64,000 nt of DNA from Pseudomonas morbosilactucae (lineage in GTDB: Bacteria > Pseudomonadota > Gammaproteobacteria > Pseudomonadales > Pseudomonadaceae). The notes beneath the pieces are model-generated. The model did no database searches. It was not told the DNA's origin and was given only the letters and a program-made list of their open reading frames with translations. Positions 10,507-21,462 of this stretch are shown here, piece after piece (position 1 is the first letter of the stretch; every line of letters starts with the position of its first letter). The stretch is from NCBI RefSeq assembly GCF_023241715.1, contig NZ_JALQCW010000004.1, positions 1 through 64,000 of the forward strand, in the 5' to 3' direction. The translations under genes and the position numbers were made by a program.

Positions 10507-11661
10507 ATGCCTGTGAAAGCCTTCAGCGCGAATGGTCGCGTCCTGTTTATTCTCGGGGCCCTGGCGACGGCGGGTGTGATCATCGTCGCTGGCACCCTGA
10601 GCCGACACTCGCAAGCGGACCAGTTGGAGCAGATCGCCCAGCGCAAACGCGTCGCTACGGTCGCGCTGGTCCAGCCCAGCCTGGTGACGCCTGCGTCCCT
10701 GCAACTGCCCGGGCGTATCGAAGCCTGGTCGCGGGCGCCGTTGTACGCACGGGTCAGCGGTTACCTGAAACGCTGGGACCAGGACATCGGGGCGCCGGTC
10801 AAGGCGGGACAGCTGTTGGCCGAGATCGATGCCCCGGACCTGGACCAGCAACTGCGCCAGGCCCGTGCAGAGTTGGCCACCTCCCGCAGTGAAACGGCGC
10901 TGGCCGGCACCACGGCCAAACGCTGGGAGCAGTTGCGTGAAAGTGAAGCCGTGTCGCTCCAGGAAGTCGAGGAGCGGCGCGGTGATCTCGCCACCAAGCG
11001 CTCTCGGGTGAACGAGGCTCAAGCCAATGTGGATCGGCTGCAGGCGCTGCAGGGCTACACCCGCATCGTGGCGCCGTTTGACGGCGTAGTGACGGCCCGT
11101 AATACCGACGTCGGCGCCTTGATCAATGTCGGCATGACCGCCGGAAGCGAGTTGTTCGTGGTCTCTGATGTGAGTCGCCTGCGGGTGTATGTCAGCGTTC
11201 CCCAGCGCCAACTGGCCTGGGTAAAAACCGGCAGTCGCGCCAGGCTCAGCGTGCCCGAGCACCCGGGAAAAACCTTCGATGCCACCGTGCAATCCTTGTC
11301 TCAAGCGGTGGATGTGGGTTCGGGCGCCATGCGCGTGCAACTCAGCGTGGAAAACCATGGGGGAGAGCTGTTGCCCGGATCCTTTGCCACCGTGCAGTTC
11401 GAGGGCACGCTGGCCCCCAGCACTCTGAGCCTTCCCCCCAGCGCGCTGATCGTTGGCAAGCAGGGGGTGCAGGTGGCGACGGTCGATGGTGATGGGAGGG
11501 TGCAGCTCAAGCAGGTCACGGTGACCCGCGACCACGGTACCTACCTCGAACTCGCCGATGGCGTCGGCCCGTCCGATGAGGTCATTGCCAATCCGCCGGA
11601 TGGATTGAGTTCGGGGGATCAGGTGCGCGTCGCCCAGGCCGAGACTGCTGTGGCGCAGTAG
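10507..11661 (+). CDS. RND efflux periplasmic adaptor (HlyD/AcrA family)
   Basis: A 384-residue membrane fusion protein. Residues 9-30 are one membrane anchor or uncleaved signal (VLFILGALATAGVIIVAGTL). Next come a lipoyl half-motif (ARVSGYLKRWDQDIGAPVKAGQLLAEIDAPDLDQQL), an alpha-hairpin of about 70 residues with coiled-coil heptads (DQQLRQARAELATSR...), the second lipoyl half (VAPFDGVVTARNTDVGALI) and a beta-barrel. ATG 10507 starts one base after the pump's stop codon, so translation is coupled. It would link the pump at 7324 to an outer-membrane channel, which is not encoded here. The order pump-then-adaptor and the missing channel gene are typical of some pseudomonad pumps that borrow a channel. 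Confidence 0.9.
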   Translation: MPVKAFSANGRVLFILGALATAGVIIVAGTLSRHSQADQLEQIAQRKRVATVALVQPSLVTPASLQLPGRIEAWSRAPLYARVSGYLKRWDQDIGAPVKAGQLLAEIDAPDLDQQLRQARAELATSRSETALAGTTAKRWEQLRESEAVSLQEVEERRGDLATKRSRVNEAQANVDRLQALQGYTRIVAPFDGVVTARNTDVGALINVGMTAGSELFVVSDVSRLRVYVSVPQRQLAWVKTGSRARLSVPEHPGKTFDATVQSLSQAVDVGSGAMRVQLSVENHGGELLPGSFATVQFEGTLAPSTLSLPPSALIVGKQGVQVATVDGDGRVQLKQVTVTRDHGTYLELADGVGPSDEVIANPPDGLSSGDQVRVAQAETAVAQ

Positions 11662-11669
11662 ACCTTGCC

Positions 11670-12563
11670 CTAGCCTCGGTAACGTAACGCTTCCAGCAAC
11701 AGGGCGAAGGCAGGGGAGGCCTGGCGCCTGTTGGGGTAATAAAGGTGGAAGCCGGGGAAGCAAGGGCTCCAGTCTTCCAGCACTTGGATCAGGCGCCCGT
11801 CTGCAAGGTGCGGCGCGACGATGTCGGAAGGCAGGTAACTCAGGCCAAAACCGTCCAGGGCCGCGTCCAGCAAATGATAAATACCGTTGTAGATGATTTG
11901 CCCCGAGACACGGACGTTCAGGCTCTCGTTGTCTTTTTTGAACTCCCAGGCGTACAGGCCCCCGTTGGTGGGCAGGCGCAGGTTGTTGCATTGGTGCTGG
12001 ACCAGATCACGGGGTGTTTGCGGTGGCGTACGGTCGGCGAAGTAAGCGGGCGAACCGACCACCGACATGCTGATGTCCGGACCGATTCGCGTGGCAATCA
12101 TGCCTTCGGCGACGTCCTCGCCAAGTCGCACCCCGGCATCGAAGCCTTGTGCTGCGATATCGACAAAGCTGTAGTCGCAGCACACCTCCACTGAGATATC
12201 CGGGTATTCCGGGAGGAATTTTTTCAGCACCGGGCGCAGTACCAGGTCCAGCGAGAAGTCCATGGCATTGATGCGGATCTTGCCGGTGGGGGTGTCTCGC
12301 AGGTCACTGAGCAGTGTCAATTCGTGTTCGATTTCCTCGAACCGCGGGCCGACCTTTTGCAGCAGCCGTTCGCCGGCTTCGGTGAGCGAGACGCTGCGTG
12401 TGGTGCGGGTCAGCAGGCGCAGCCCCAAGCGTGCCTCCAACCCGCGAACGGTGTGGCTCAGGGCCGATTGCGATACGCCCAGCTTGGCCGCCGCCTTGGT
12501 GAAACTGCGCTCTCGGGCGACGGCGAGAAAGGCAAGCAGGTCGTTGGCGTTTTCCCTAAGCAT
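11670..12563 (-). CDS. LysR-family regulator, likely master of the 6.8-22.5 kb block
   Basis: A 297-residue LysR protein: winged helix-turn-helix in residues 1-65 (FLAVARERSFTKAAAKLGVSQSALSHTVRGLEARLG), then a periplasmic-binding-protein-like effector domain. It is of the CrgA/YafC style, whose members often control quinone or aldehyde defence genes. A near-perfect copy of the shared palindrome (ATGAGC-CCG-GTTCAT, 12566-12580) lies directly before its start codon, which fits autoregulation. Further copies lie before the efflux operon, the divergent ADH/AKR promoter and more weakly other genes. That this protein binds them is inference from position and motif type; the LysR at 20536 is the main alternative. 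Confidence 0.9.
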   Translation of the reverse strand: MLRENANDLLAFLAVARERSFTKAAAKLGVSQSALSHTVRGLEARLGLRLLTRTTRSVSLTEAGERLLQKVGPRFEEIEHELTLLSDLRDTPTGKIRINAMDFSLDLVLRPVLKKFLPEYPDISVEVCCDYSFVDIAAQGFDAGVRLGEDVAEGMIATRIGPDISMSVVGSPAYFADRTPPQTPRDLVQHQCNNLRLPTNGGLYAWEFKKDNESLNVRVSGQIIYNGIYHLLDAALDGFGLSYLPSDIVAPHLADGRLIQVLEDWSPCFPGFHLYYPNRRQASPAFALLLEALRYRG

Positions 12564-12565
12564 TG

Positions 12566-12580
12566 ATGAGCCCGGTTCAT
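12566..12580. promoter_or_regulatory. LysR-type palindrome (site II) at LysR/cupin promoter
   Basis: ATGAGC-CCG-GTTCAT, five of six arm pairs. It begins three bases upstream of the LysR start codon (12563) and about 100 bp before the divergent cupin gene at 12683. Confidence 0.5.
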
Positions 12581-12656
12581 GAGGTTATTGGGATTCTACT
12601 GGCTAATCACAGGTACCCGTAAAGGCTACATTCAACCGCTGGGTCCCCCGTTCGCG

Positions 12657-12667
12657 CCCCCCCCCCC
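12657..12667. repeat. C11 homopolymer in the cupin leader
   Basis: Eleven consecutive C residues, 15 bases before the ATG at 12683 and just before its CGAGGA ribosome site. Such runs slip easily in replication and are also prone to sequencing error. Confidence 0.8.
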
Positions 12668-12682
12668 ACTCGAGGACATCCC

Positions 12683-13258
12683 ATGCCGGCTGTTGACGTA
12701 CCCGCGCTCAGCGCACACCGCCGCCAATACTCACGCGTGCTGCAAGTGCTCGGCGCGGCGCTGGTGCTGGTGGTGTTCAGTGCTCGTGGCGAAGTGCACC
12801 CACGGGTGACGGTTTCTCCGGCCGGCTCCCAGCCGTCCACCCCAGGCCCGGCGCAATACTTCTCCGGCAAGGTGCGCGTTGACGGTCGCTTCCAGGGCAG
12901 CCATGGCGCTCGCGTCAGCGGCGGTACAGTCACTTTCGAACCGGGTGCGCGCAGCGCCTGGCACACCCATCCCCTGGGTCAGACGCTAATAGTGACGGCC
13001 GGTGTCGGCCTGGTGCAGCAGGACGGCCAGGCCGCCCATCTGATTCGTCCGGGCGACACGGTGTGGATACCGCCCGGGGTCAAACACTGGCATGGCGCAA
13101 CCCCCAGCGATGGCATGAGCCATGTCGCAATCGCCGAGTTGCTTGAAGGCAACGCGGTTCAATGGCTAGAGCAGGTGTCCGACGCAGACTATGCCAAGGC
13201 CTTTTGCTGCTCAGCACGCTCCGGCACCGTAGCGGCGCCCGTTAAAGGTGAAACCTGA
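12683..13258 (+). CDS. Membrane-anchored or exported cupin protein
   Basis: A 191-residue protein with an N-terminal hydrophobic segment (residues 19-33, [15 protein letters not shown]) that acts as signal or anchor, so the cupin part faces the periplasm. The cupin core spans about residues 65-150: the first motif [19 protein letters not shown] and second motif [16 protein letters not shown] give a His-rich metal site. It belongs to the group often called (R)-mandelonitrile lyase-like cupins, found next to CMD proteins and AKRs; activity here is unknown. CGAGGA at 12671-12676 is the ribosome site. Its promoter region holds palindrome site II, and a C11 tract sits in its leader. Confidence 0.8.
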   Translation: MPAVDVPALSAHRRQYSRVLQVLGAALVLVVFSARGEVHPRVTVSPAGSQPSTPGPAQYFSGKVRVDGRFQGSHGARVSGGTVTFEPGARSAWHTHPLGQTLIVTAGVGLVQQDGQAAHLIRPGDTVWIPPGVKHWHGATPSDGMSHVAIAELLEGNAVQWLEQVSDADYAKAFCCSARSGTVAAPVKGET

Positions 13259-13261
13259 TGA

Positions 13262-13292
13262 CTTGAGGGGCGATGCCGGGCCGCCCCTCAAG
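13262..13292. terminator. Strong hairpin between cupin and AKR genes
   Basis: CTTGAGGGGCG (13262-13272) pairs perfectly with CGCCCCTCAAG (13282-13292) around a nine-base loop. It lies between the convergent genes ending at 13258 and 13358. Confidence 0.6.
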
Positions 13293-13357
13293 CGTTGTGA
13301 TGACGCCGGAGCTCCTCTTTCAAGGGCCGGGCAGACCTCAGCGCACGCTCTTCACAG

Positions 13358-14527
<1,170 letters not shown>

Positions 14528-14563
14528 GGCTGATCGTCCATTGGTTGAGCCGAAGGGCCAGGC

Positions 14564-15622
<1,059 letters not shown>

Positions 15623-15692
15623 TCAATGTGATTGGCAAGCAATTTATCCAGTCGCAACCGTTCCAACTAGCCGAGTAAATCGGGACGGGCTT

Positions 15693-15707
15693 ATGAGGCA
15701 CATTCAT
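15693..15707. promoter_or_regulatory. Weak LysR-type palindrome (site V) before AKR pair
   Basis: ATGAGG-CAC-ATTCAT keeps only the outer ATGA/TCAT pairs of the motif found at 17773 and 17828. It is upstream of the AKR pair ending at 13358. Confidence 0.3.
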
Positions 15708-15770
15708 CAGTGAGCGACTGACAGTCAGGGTGCGCTCTCGCGGGGCAAGAGCCCGGTGAACTGCTGAGCC

Positions 15771-16544
15771 TTAGCCGCGTGACGCGAAGACTTCCTTGAG
15801 CACGGGTACGGCGGACATCGCCTTTGGCCAGCCCACATAGAAGGCCAGATGGGTGACCACTTCGGCCGCCTGGGCCTGGCTGAGGCCGTTATCCATGGCT
15901 CGGTTGAGGTGGAAGGGCAGTTGTGCCGCCTGGCCCTGGGCGATCAGGGACGCGACGGTGACCAGGCTGCGGTCGCGGGCGCTGAGGTCGCTGTGACGCC
16001 ACAGTTCACCGAACAACACTTCATTGGTGTAGCGCGCCAGCACCGGTGCAACCCCGCCGACCCCGGCCTCGACGGCGGCTCGGCGTTTGCCTTCACTGTC
16101 TGGGTCGAGGGCCAAGGGCTCACCGACGGGTGGTGCTATCTGGTCGGCAGGGATGTTTCGCTCATTGAAGACTTGCTTGGCGACCCCCGCCGCCGACATT
16201 GCGTTCGGCCACCCGGAGTAAAACGCCAGGTGGGTGATCAGCGCGCTGATTTCACTGGGTTTGAGGCCATTGTCGAGCCCCAGCTTGATGTGCCCAGTGA
16301 GTTGCGGGGCCTGGCCGCTGGCGACCAGGGCCGACAAGGTGATCAGGCTGCGATCCCGTGGTAGCAGCTCTGCGCGCTTCCACACTTCGCCGAACAGCAG
16401 GTCGGTGGTGTATCGGTACAGCTGTGGGGTGACTTCCAGCACGTCGGGTGACGGTTTGGGATCCGGGCGCGGCTGAGCCTGGTCGGCGTCCACGGCCGCG
16501 GAGAAGAGCAGGGTGGCAAAGGTTGTAGCGGTGAGCAGTTTCAT
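15771..16544 (-). CDS. Exported double carboxymuconolactone-decarboxylase (CMD) protein
   Basis: A 257-residue protein with a cleavable signal peptide (MKLLTATTFATLLFSAAVDADQA) and two tandem CMD/AhpD-like repeats (about residues 40-125 and 165-250). Each has the RDRSL-(I/V)T motif and the GLxxxExxxxITHLAFYxGWPxAMSA helix pair. The repeats lack the CxxC pair of AhpD peroxidase, so a thiol peroxidase role is unlikely. Relatives are annotated gamma-carboxymuconolactone decarboxylase-like and travel with cupins and AKRs, as here. It follows the zinc alcohol dehydrogenase (start 17680) by 77 bases and is probably co-transcribed. The true substrate is unknown. Confidence 0.85.
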   Translation of the reverse strand: MKLLTATTFATLLFSAAVDADQAQPRPDPKPSPDVLEVTPQLYRYTTDLLFGEVWKRAELLPRDRSLITLSALVASGQAPQLTGHIKLGLDNGLKPSEISALITHLAFYSGWPNAMSAAGVAKQVFNERNIPADQIAPPVGEPLALDPDSEGKRRAAVEAGVGGVAPVLARYTNEVLFGELWRHSDLSARDRSLVTVASLIAQGQAAQLPFHLNRAMDNGLSQAQAAEVVTHLAFYVGWPKAMSAVPVLKEVFASRG

Positions 16545-16621
16545 CGAGCGTTCCTGATGGCCAAGTCGAAGTGCTCGCAGGCCTGGAGCTCGACCCGCGA
16601 ACCTGGTGCGGTGGTGAGTGG

Positions 16622-17680
16622 TCAGGCTGGTTCCGGGGCGGGCAACGAGCCCATGTCGATGACAAAGCGATAGCGCACGTCGGCGCGCTCCATCCGCTCA
16701 AAGGCTTCATTGATCTGGTCCATGCGGATCATTTCGCACTCCGGCAGGATGTTCTTCTCGGCGCACAGGTCGAGCATCTCCTGGGTTTCCCGAATGCCGC
16801 CGATGGGCGAGCCTGCAATGCGCCGTCGACCGAGAATCATCGGCACGGTGTTCTGTTCTTCCATGGGCCCGACCTGGCCAACCATCACCAGGGTGGCGTC
16901 GACATCGAGCAGCGACACATAGCCATCGAGTTGGTGCTTGACCGGCACCGTATCGATAATCAGGTCGAAACTTGAGGCCGCAGCAGCCATGGCCGCGTTG
17001 TCACTGGACGGCAGCAGGCGTGTTGCACCCAGGGCCAGCGCGTCGCCTTCCTTGTCCCGCGTGCGGCTGATCACCGTCACCTCGGCCCCCATGCCCACTG
17101 CCAGCTTGACCGCCATATGGCCCAGGCCGCCGAGGCCGATCACACCGACGCGGCTGCCGGGAACGACGTTCCAGGTGCGCAATGGGGAATAGGTGGTGAT
17201 GCCCGCACACAGCAGCGGGGCGACTTTGGCCAAGTCCAGGCTTGCGGGGACGCGCAGGATAAATTCTTCACGGACCACCAGGTGCTTGGAGTATCCGCCG
17301 AAGGTGTTTTCGCCCGTTACACGGTCCTTGCCGTTGTAGGTATTGGTATTGCCTTCGCGGCACAGTTGCTCTTCGCCTTTGCGGCATTGGTCGCAGGTCA
17401 TGCAGGCATCCACCATGCAGCCGACGGCCACCGCGTCACCGACCTGGTAGTGGCTGACGTCGCTGCCGATGGCCGTCACGCGGCCGACAATCTCGTGTCC
17501 GGGCATGGCAGGGTAGACCGTCCAGCCCCAGTCGTTGCGCGCCGTATGCAGATCGGAGTGGCACACACCGCAGTAGAGCACTTCCATGGCGACGTCATTG
17601 GGGCGCAGCTCGCGGCGATTGAAGCGCAGGGGCGTGAGAGGGCTTTGCGGGGTTTGCGCGGCGTAACCGATGGTCTTCAT
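16622..17680 (-). CDS. Zinc-dependent NAD(P) alcohol dehydrogenase (YahK/CAD-like)
   Basis: A 352-residue MDR alcohol dehydrogenase. Catalytic zinc ligands: Cys37 (YCGVCHSDLH) and His61-Glu62 (PGHEIVG). Structural zinc cysteines: 93, 96, 99 and 107 (CMTCDQCRKGEEQLC). The Rossmann motif VIGLGGLGHMAVKLA is intact. This is the cinnamyl-alcohol/YahK branch that reduces many aldehydes with NADPH. Start 17680 (MKTIGYAAQ) is used because GAGGT precedes it; an upstream in-frame start would add a non-family extension. Two perfect palindromes (17773 and 17828) lie between it and the divergent AKR gene. Confidence 0.9.
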   Translation of the reverse strand: MKTIGYAAQTPQSPLTPLRFNRRELRPNDVAMEVLYCGVCHSDLHTARNDWGWTVYPAMPGHEIVGRVTAIGSDVSHYQVGDAVAVGCMVDACMTCDQCRKGEEQLCREGNTNTYNGKDRVTGENTFGGYSKHLVVREEFILRVPASLDLAKVAPLLCAGITTYSPLRTWNVVPGSRVGVIGLGGLGHMAVKLAVGMGAEVTVISRTRDKEGDALALGATRLLPSSDNAAMAAAASSFDLIIDTVPVKHQLDGYVSLLDVDATLVMVGQVGPMEEQNTVPMILGRRRIAGSPIGGIRETQEMLDLCAEKNILPECEMIRMDQINEAFERMERADVRYRFVIDMGSLPAPEPA

Positions 17681-17772
17681 TGCATACCTCGAACAATTGA
17701 AACGAATGAACAGACCTCTCCATGGTAGGCAACGCTGATCCATTGATTAAGAGGCATAACCTGCATGGCGTC

Positions 17773-17787
17773 ATGAGCCTGGCTCAT
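17773..17787. promoter_or_regulatory. LysR-type palindrome (site III), perfect
   Basis: ATGAGCC-T-GGCTCAT, perfect 7-bp arms with the T-N11-A spacing of LysR boxes. It lies 93 bp before the ADH start at 17680. Confidence 0.65.
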
Positions 17788-17827
17788 CAATCCCGCCCCT
17801 GGCACTGTCCCTCGACATCGGCTATTC

Positions 17828-17842
17828 ATGAGCCGGGCTCAT
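17828..17842. promoter_or_regulatory. LysR-type palindrome (site IV), perfect
   Basis: ATGAGCC-G-GGCTCAT, perfect 7-bp arms, 55 bp centre to centre from site III and 86 bp before the AKR start at 17928. The two sites would serve the divergent ADH and AKR promoters. Confidence 0.65.
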
Positions 17843-17927
17843 GTCCGTATCCCTCTTTTGCACCTTAATCATCAATCCCCGTTGGTCTAGGATCAGCTCA
17901 CCTGTTCAACGCCTTTGAGGGTGAATG

Positions 17928-18937
17928 ATGAATTACCGTTATCTGGGCCGCAGCGCCTTGAAAGTCTCGCCTTTGTGCCTGGGCGCCATGATGTTCGGCG
18001 GCGAGACCGACGAAGCCACGGCCAAGCGCATCATCGACAAGGCGGGGGCCGCTGGCATCAACTTCATCGACACCGCCGATGCCTACCACGCAGGGCGCTC
18101 CGAAGCCGTGGTGGGTCGCGCCATCGCGGCTCAGCGGGACCATTGGGTCGTGGCGACCAAGTTCGGTTATCCGTCGTCGGCCGATGCGGCCCGAATCAAC
18201 AGGGGCAGTCGCGCAAATGGATCATGCAGAATGTCGAAGCCAGCCTGAAACGCCTGGGCACCGACTACATCGACATCCTGTATTTCCACCGCCTCTTGAA
18301 CGATGCGCCGATGGAAGAGGGCTTGCGCGCCATCGACGACCTGATTCGTCAGGGGAAGATCCGCTATTACGGGGTGTCGAATTTCCACGGCTGGAAAATC
18401 GCCGAGATGGTGCGTATCGCCGATTCGTTGGCCATCCAGCGGCCGACCGTCAGCCAGCCGCTGTACAACATCGTCAACCGCATTGCCGAAGTCGAGCAAC
18501 TGCCGGTGGCCGGCCATTACGGCATCGGGGTGGTTCCTTACAGCCCACTGGCCCGGGGTGTTCTCAGCGGTAAATACGCCGTGGACGCGCCACCCCCGGC
18601 GGACACCCGGGCAGGGCGCGGCGACAAGCGCATCCAGCAGACGGAGTGGCGCCCCGAGTCGTTGAAGATCGCGCAGACCATCGCCCAACATGCGACCGAT
18701 CGCGGCACCACGTCCGTGGCCTTTGCCATCGCCTGGGTATTGAAGAATCAGTTGGTCAGCGCGGCGATCGCAGGCCCGCGCACCGAGGCCCATTGGGACA
18801 GCTACCTGCAGGCCCTGGGCCTGGAGTTGGGGCCGGATGACGAAGCACTGGTGGACAGCCTGGTGGTGCCGGGCCATGCATCCACCCACGGGTTCACCGA
18901 TCCGGGCTACCCGGTGGAAGGGCGCAACGTGATCTGA
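17928..18937 (+). pseudogene. Aldo/keto reductase with one-base frameshift
   Basis: An AKR of about 336 residues if repaired. Frame one gives MNYRYLGRSALKVSPLCLG through the Asp/Tyr motif (FIDTADAYHAG) and Lys motif (ATKFGYP) to INRG. At 18201-18206 the DNA reads AGGGGCAG, where AGG-GGG-CAG would give the family's INRGQSRKWIMQNVEASL. One G is missing from the run. Frame two then carries the rest: the His motif (YFHRLLNDAP), SPLARGVLSGKY and the C-terminal cofactor segment to 18937. ATG 17928 is preferred over 17925 for its spacing to GAGG at 17917. As written the protein ends after about 106 residues and is inactive; an error in the G run would make it a normal gene under palindromes III/IV. 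Confidence 0.85.
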
Positions 18938-18950
18938 GACGTTTGAGCCA

Positions 18951-18978
18951 GGGGCAGTCGTCGCCAGGCGACTGCCCC
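18951..18978. terminator. Hairpin between convergent AKR and MFS genes
   Basis: GGGGCAGTCG (18951-18960) pairs perfectly with CGACTGCCCC (18969-18978), loop eight bases. It fills the 44-bp gap between the convergent gene ends. Confidence 0.6.
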
Positions 18979-18981
18979 CTC

Positions 18982-20262
18982 CTAGGGCTCTGCAGGCTGG
19001 GTGTTGCTGGCCTCTGCCGGGCTCGATTTAACCAGCCAGAACGCGCACAGCAGGCTTGCCACTCCAAACACGGCAATGACCATTGCCATGGGTTTTGGAC
19101 TACCGTCTGCGAGCACCCCCACCAGGCCTGAACCCAGGATTCCGGTGCCATATTGCAAGGCGCCCACCAATGCCGATACCGCACCGGCGACATGTGGAAA
19201 GCTGTTCAGCGCCCCGACGATCGAGTTGGCTACGATCAAGCCCGCCGCCGAGACGAACACGAACAAGGGCAGGACCAATCCCGCAAGCCCTCCAAACTCG
19301 CTCCACGCATCCATGGCCAGGCAGATACCGGACAGTGCCGCCAATAGTGCGCCCAGGCGCATGAGCCGATCGCTGCCGACCCGGCGAACCAGCCTGGCGT
19401 TGATCTGGTTGGCCAACATGATGCCGACGATGCCCACGCCGAATAACACACCGTAGGTTTGCGGGGAGACGTGGTAATAGTCGATATAGGCAAAGGGGGT
19501 TCCGGCGATGTAGGCATACATGCCGCCGTAGAGAAAACCACCGGCAGAGGCGTAGCCCAGCACTCGGCGATCTTTGAGCAATTGCCCGTAGCGGCGAAAG
19601 GCGCCGCTGAGTGGGGCGTAATTGCGGCGCTCGGCAGGCAGTGTCTCGGGGAGGCTGTAGAGGGCGACAACCGTCGCCATGCCAAACGCCGCCAGGGCCC
19701 AGAAAATCAATGGCCAGGAACCGAACTTGAGCATGAGCCCACCCAGGCTTGGGCCGAGCAACGGAGCAATCGCCATCACGGTCATCAGGGTAGACAGCAT
19801 CTGCGCCGCCCGGTGGCCTTCATACACATCCCGGATCATCGCCCGAGCCAGTACCACGCTGGCGCAGGCCCCAGCAGCCTGCACCGCACGCCAACCGATC
19901 ATCATCGGCGCGGTGCTCGACAGTGCGCAGCCGGCGGACCCGGCGATAAAGAGCAGTAACCCCAGGGCGATCGGTAGGCGCCTGCCGTATCGATCACTGA
20001 TGGGGCCCCATACCAACTGCCCCAGGCTGAAGCCGATCAGGTAGCTGGAAATCGTCAGCTCCAGCTGGCCCGCGTCGGCATGCAGCGACGTCGCCATGGC
20101 GGGCATGGCAGGGAGGTAGAGGTCGGTTGAAATGGACGCAAAGGCCATCAGGGCACTGAGGATCGACAGAAACCAGAGGCTCTGCTTTTCCGATGGTGGT
20201 GCTCCGTCTAGGGGGCGATCTGTGGGGGGCATGGTCAGTGGGGCTCTCTCAATCAGGGGCAT
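18982..20262 (-). CDS. Bcr/CflA-family multidrug MFS exporter
   Basis: A 426-residue, 12-helix MFS exporter. The loop 2-3 motif (GQLVWGPISDRYGRRLPI) and the helix 5 antiporter motif region (APLLGPSLGGLMLKF) mark the Bcr/CflA drug:proton antiporter group. ATG 20262 opens the frame; ATG 20232 (MPPTDRPLD) is also plausible, since GAGAGAG precedes it, and it would drop ten residues. It would expel bicyclomycin/chloramphenicol-like drugs or sulfonamides, the real range being unknown. The LysR gene at 20536 is divergent and its likely regulator. Confidence 0.88.
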   Translation of the reverse strand: MPLIERAPLTMPPTDRPLDGAPPSEKQSLWFLSILSALMAFASISTDLYLPAMPAMATSLHADAGQLELTISSYLIGFSLGQLVWGPISDRYGRRLPIALGLLLFIAGSAGCALSSTAPMMIGWRAVQAAGACASVVLARAMIRDVYEGHRAAQMLSTLMTVMAIAPLLGPSLGGLMLKFGSWPLIFWALAAFGMATVVALYSLPETLPAERRNYAPLSGAFRRYGQLLKDRRVLGYASAGGFLYGGMYAYIAGTPFAYIDYYHVSPQTYGVLFGVGIVGIMLANQINARLVRRVGSDRLMRLGALLAALSGICLAMDAWSEFGGLAGLVLPLFVFVSAAGLIVANSIVGALNSFPHVAGAVSALVGALQYGTGILGSGLVGVLADGSPKPMAMVIAVFGVASLLCAFWLVKSSPAEASNTQPAEP

Positions 20263-20535
20263 GAAACACGAGGGCCGGCGCCCATGAACGGGGCCGGCGA
20301 GTAGCGAAGGGTTGCAGCGAGCGGTTAACGTTCCGAGGCGTTGACGCCGGTTTTGAGGGGCTGCGGCCGGTTGTCCAGGCTGTCACCCGACCGCTCAATA
20401 GCGCGGTTGTCCCGATGAGGTTTCCGCATGTTTCCGCTCCTTCGCAAGGATAGGGTTGATAGGTAAACTTTAAATTCCTGTGCAAAATTCAACAATTAGC
20501 CCATCACTTCATGGGGACTTGAGGAGGATTCACTA

Positions 20536-21438
20536 ATGATCCGTGCCGGGCTTCCGGAATTAACCGCTTTTGTCGCCATCGCTGAACAACGCAGCTTTAG
20601 CGGCGCGGCAAGGATGCTGGGTGTTTCGGCCTCGGCGCTGAGCCATTCCATGCGCGGGCTTGAGTCTCGCCTTGAACTGCGGCTGTTCAATCGAACCACC
20701 CGGTCGGTCGCCTTGACCGAAGCCGGTGAGCAACTGTTCTTGCGCGTGCAGCCGTTGCTGGGTGAACTCGAATGTGCGGTCAACGACGTCACCTCAGAGC
20801 GCAACACCCCCTCGGGGCTGATACGCCTGAGTGCGTCCGAATCCTCTTTCAAACTGTTGATCCGCCATGTCATGCCGCAGTTTCTCAAGGACAATCCGCA
20901 GATCCATATCGAGTGTGTGGCGGATAGCCGCTTGGTCGATATTGTTGGCGATGGGTTCGATGCGGGCATTCGGCTGTTTGACGATGTGCCGCGGGACATG
21001 ATCGCGGTGCGCTTCGGCCCGGATGTTCGGTTCGCCGCCGTGGCTTCGCCCGAGTACCTCAGCCGGCACCCCGCGCCTGTGGCACCCCATGACCTCAAGG
21101 CCCATCGATGCATCCGCTTTCGCTTTGCCAGCGGTACGCTGTTTCGCTGGGACCTCGATCACCAGGGCCGGTCCGCCAGCATCGACGTCGACGGGCCCAT
21201 GACCATGGACAACATCAACCTGATGACCGAGGCCGCGTTGGCGGGCATTGGCATCGCCTGGGTGCCCGAGCTTCAGGTCGAGGAACATCTGCGTGCCGGG
21301 CGCCTGGTCCATCTGCTGCCTGAGTGGGGTCCTTACTATGCCGGCGCCTGCCTCTACTACCCAGCCAACCGCCACCCGCCGATGGCTTTGCGCATGTTCG
21401 CGGAGGCGGTGCGGGAGTGGGCGCGCCAGCAAGCGTGA
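20536..21438 (+). CDS. LysR-family regulator beside the Bcr exporter
   Basis: A 300-residue LysR regulator: N-terminal winged helix (LTAFVAIAEQRSFSGAARMLGVSASALSHSMRGLESRL), linker helix, and effector domain ending AGACLYYPANRHPPMALRMF. It is a paralogue of the regulator at 11670 (same ESRL/EARL, NRTTRSV(A/S)LTEAGE pattern). GAGGAGG before the ATG is a good ribosome site. It stands divergent to the MFS exporter (20262) and convergent with the SDR (21463). Because of the similarity it could also read some of the ATGAGCC-n-GGCTCAT sites. Confidence 0.9.
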   Translation: MIRAGLPELTAFVAIAEQRSFSGAARMLGVSASALSHSMRGLESRLELRLFNRTTRSVALTEAGEQLFLRVQPLLGELECAVNDVTSERNTPSGLIRLSASESSFKLLIRHVMPQFLKDNPQIHIECVADSRLVDIVGDGFDAGIRLFDDVPRDMIAVRFGPDVRFAAVASPEYLSRHPAPVAPHDLKAHRCIRFRFASGTLFRWDLDHQGRSASIDVDGPMTMDNINLMTEAALAGIGIAWVPELQVEEHLRAGRLVHLLPEWGPYYAGACLYYPANRHPPMALRMFAEAVREWARQQA

Positions 21439-21462
21439 AAGCGCCTCTGCCAGCGTTTGAGG

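Noticed and set aside
10438..11991. A 517-codon open frame on the minus strand
   Set aside because: It lies antisense to the RND adaptor and LysR genes, has a low-complexity composition rich in Arg, His, Gly and Gln, and no domain. It is a by-product of high-GC codon use.
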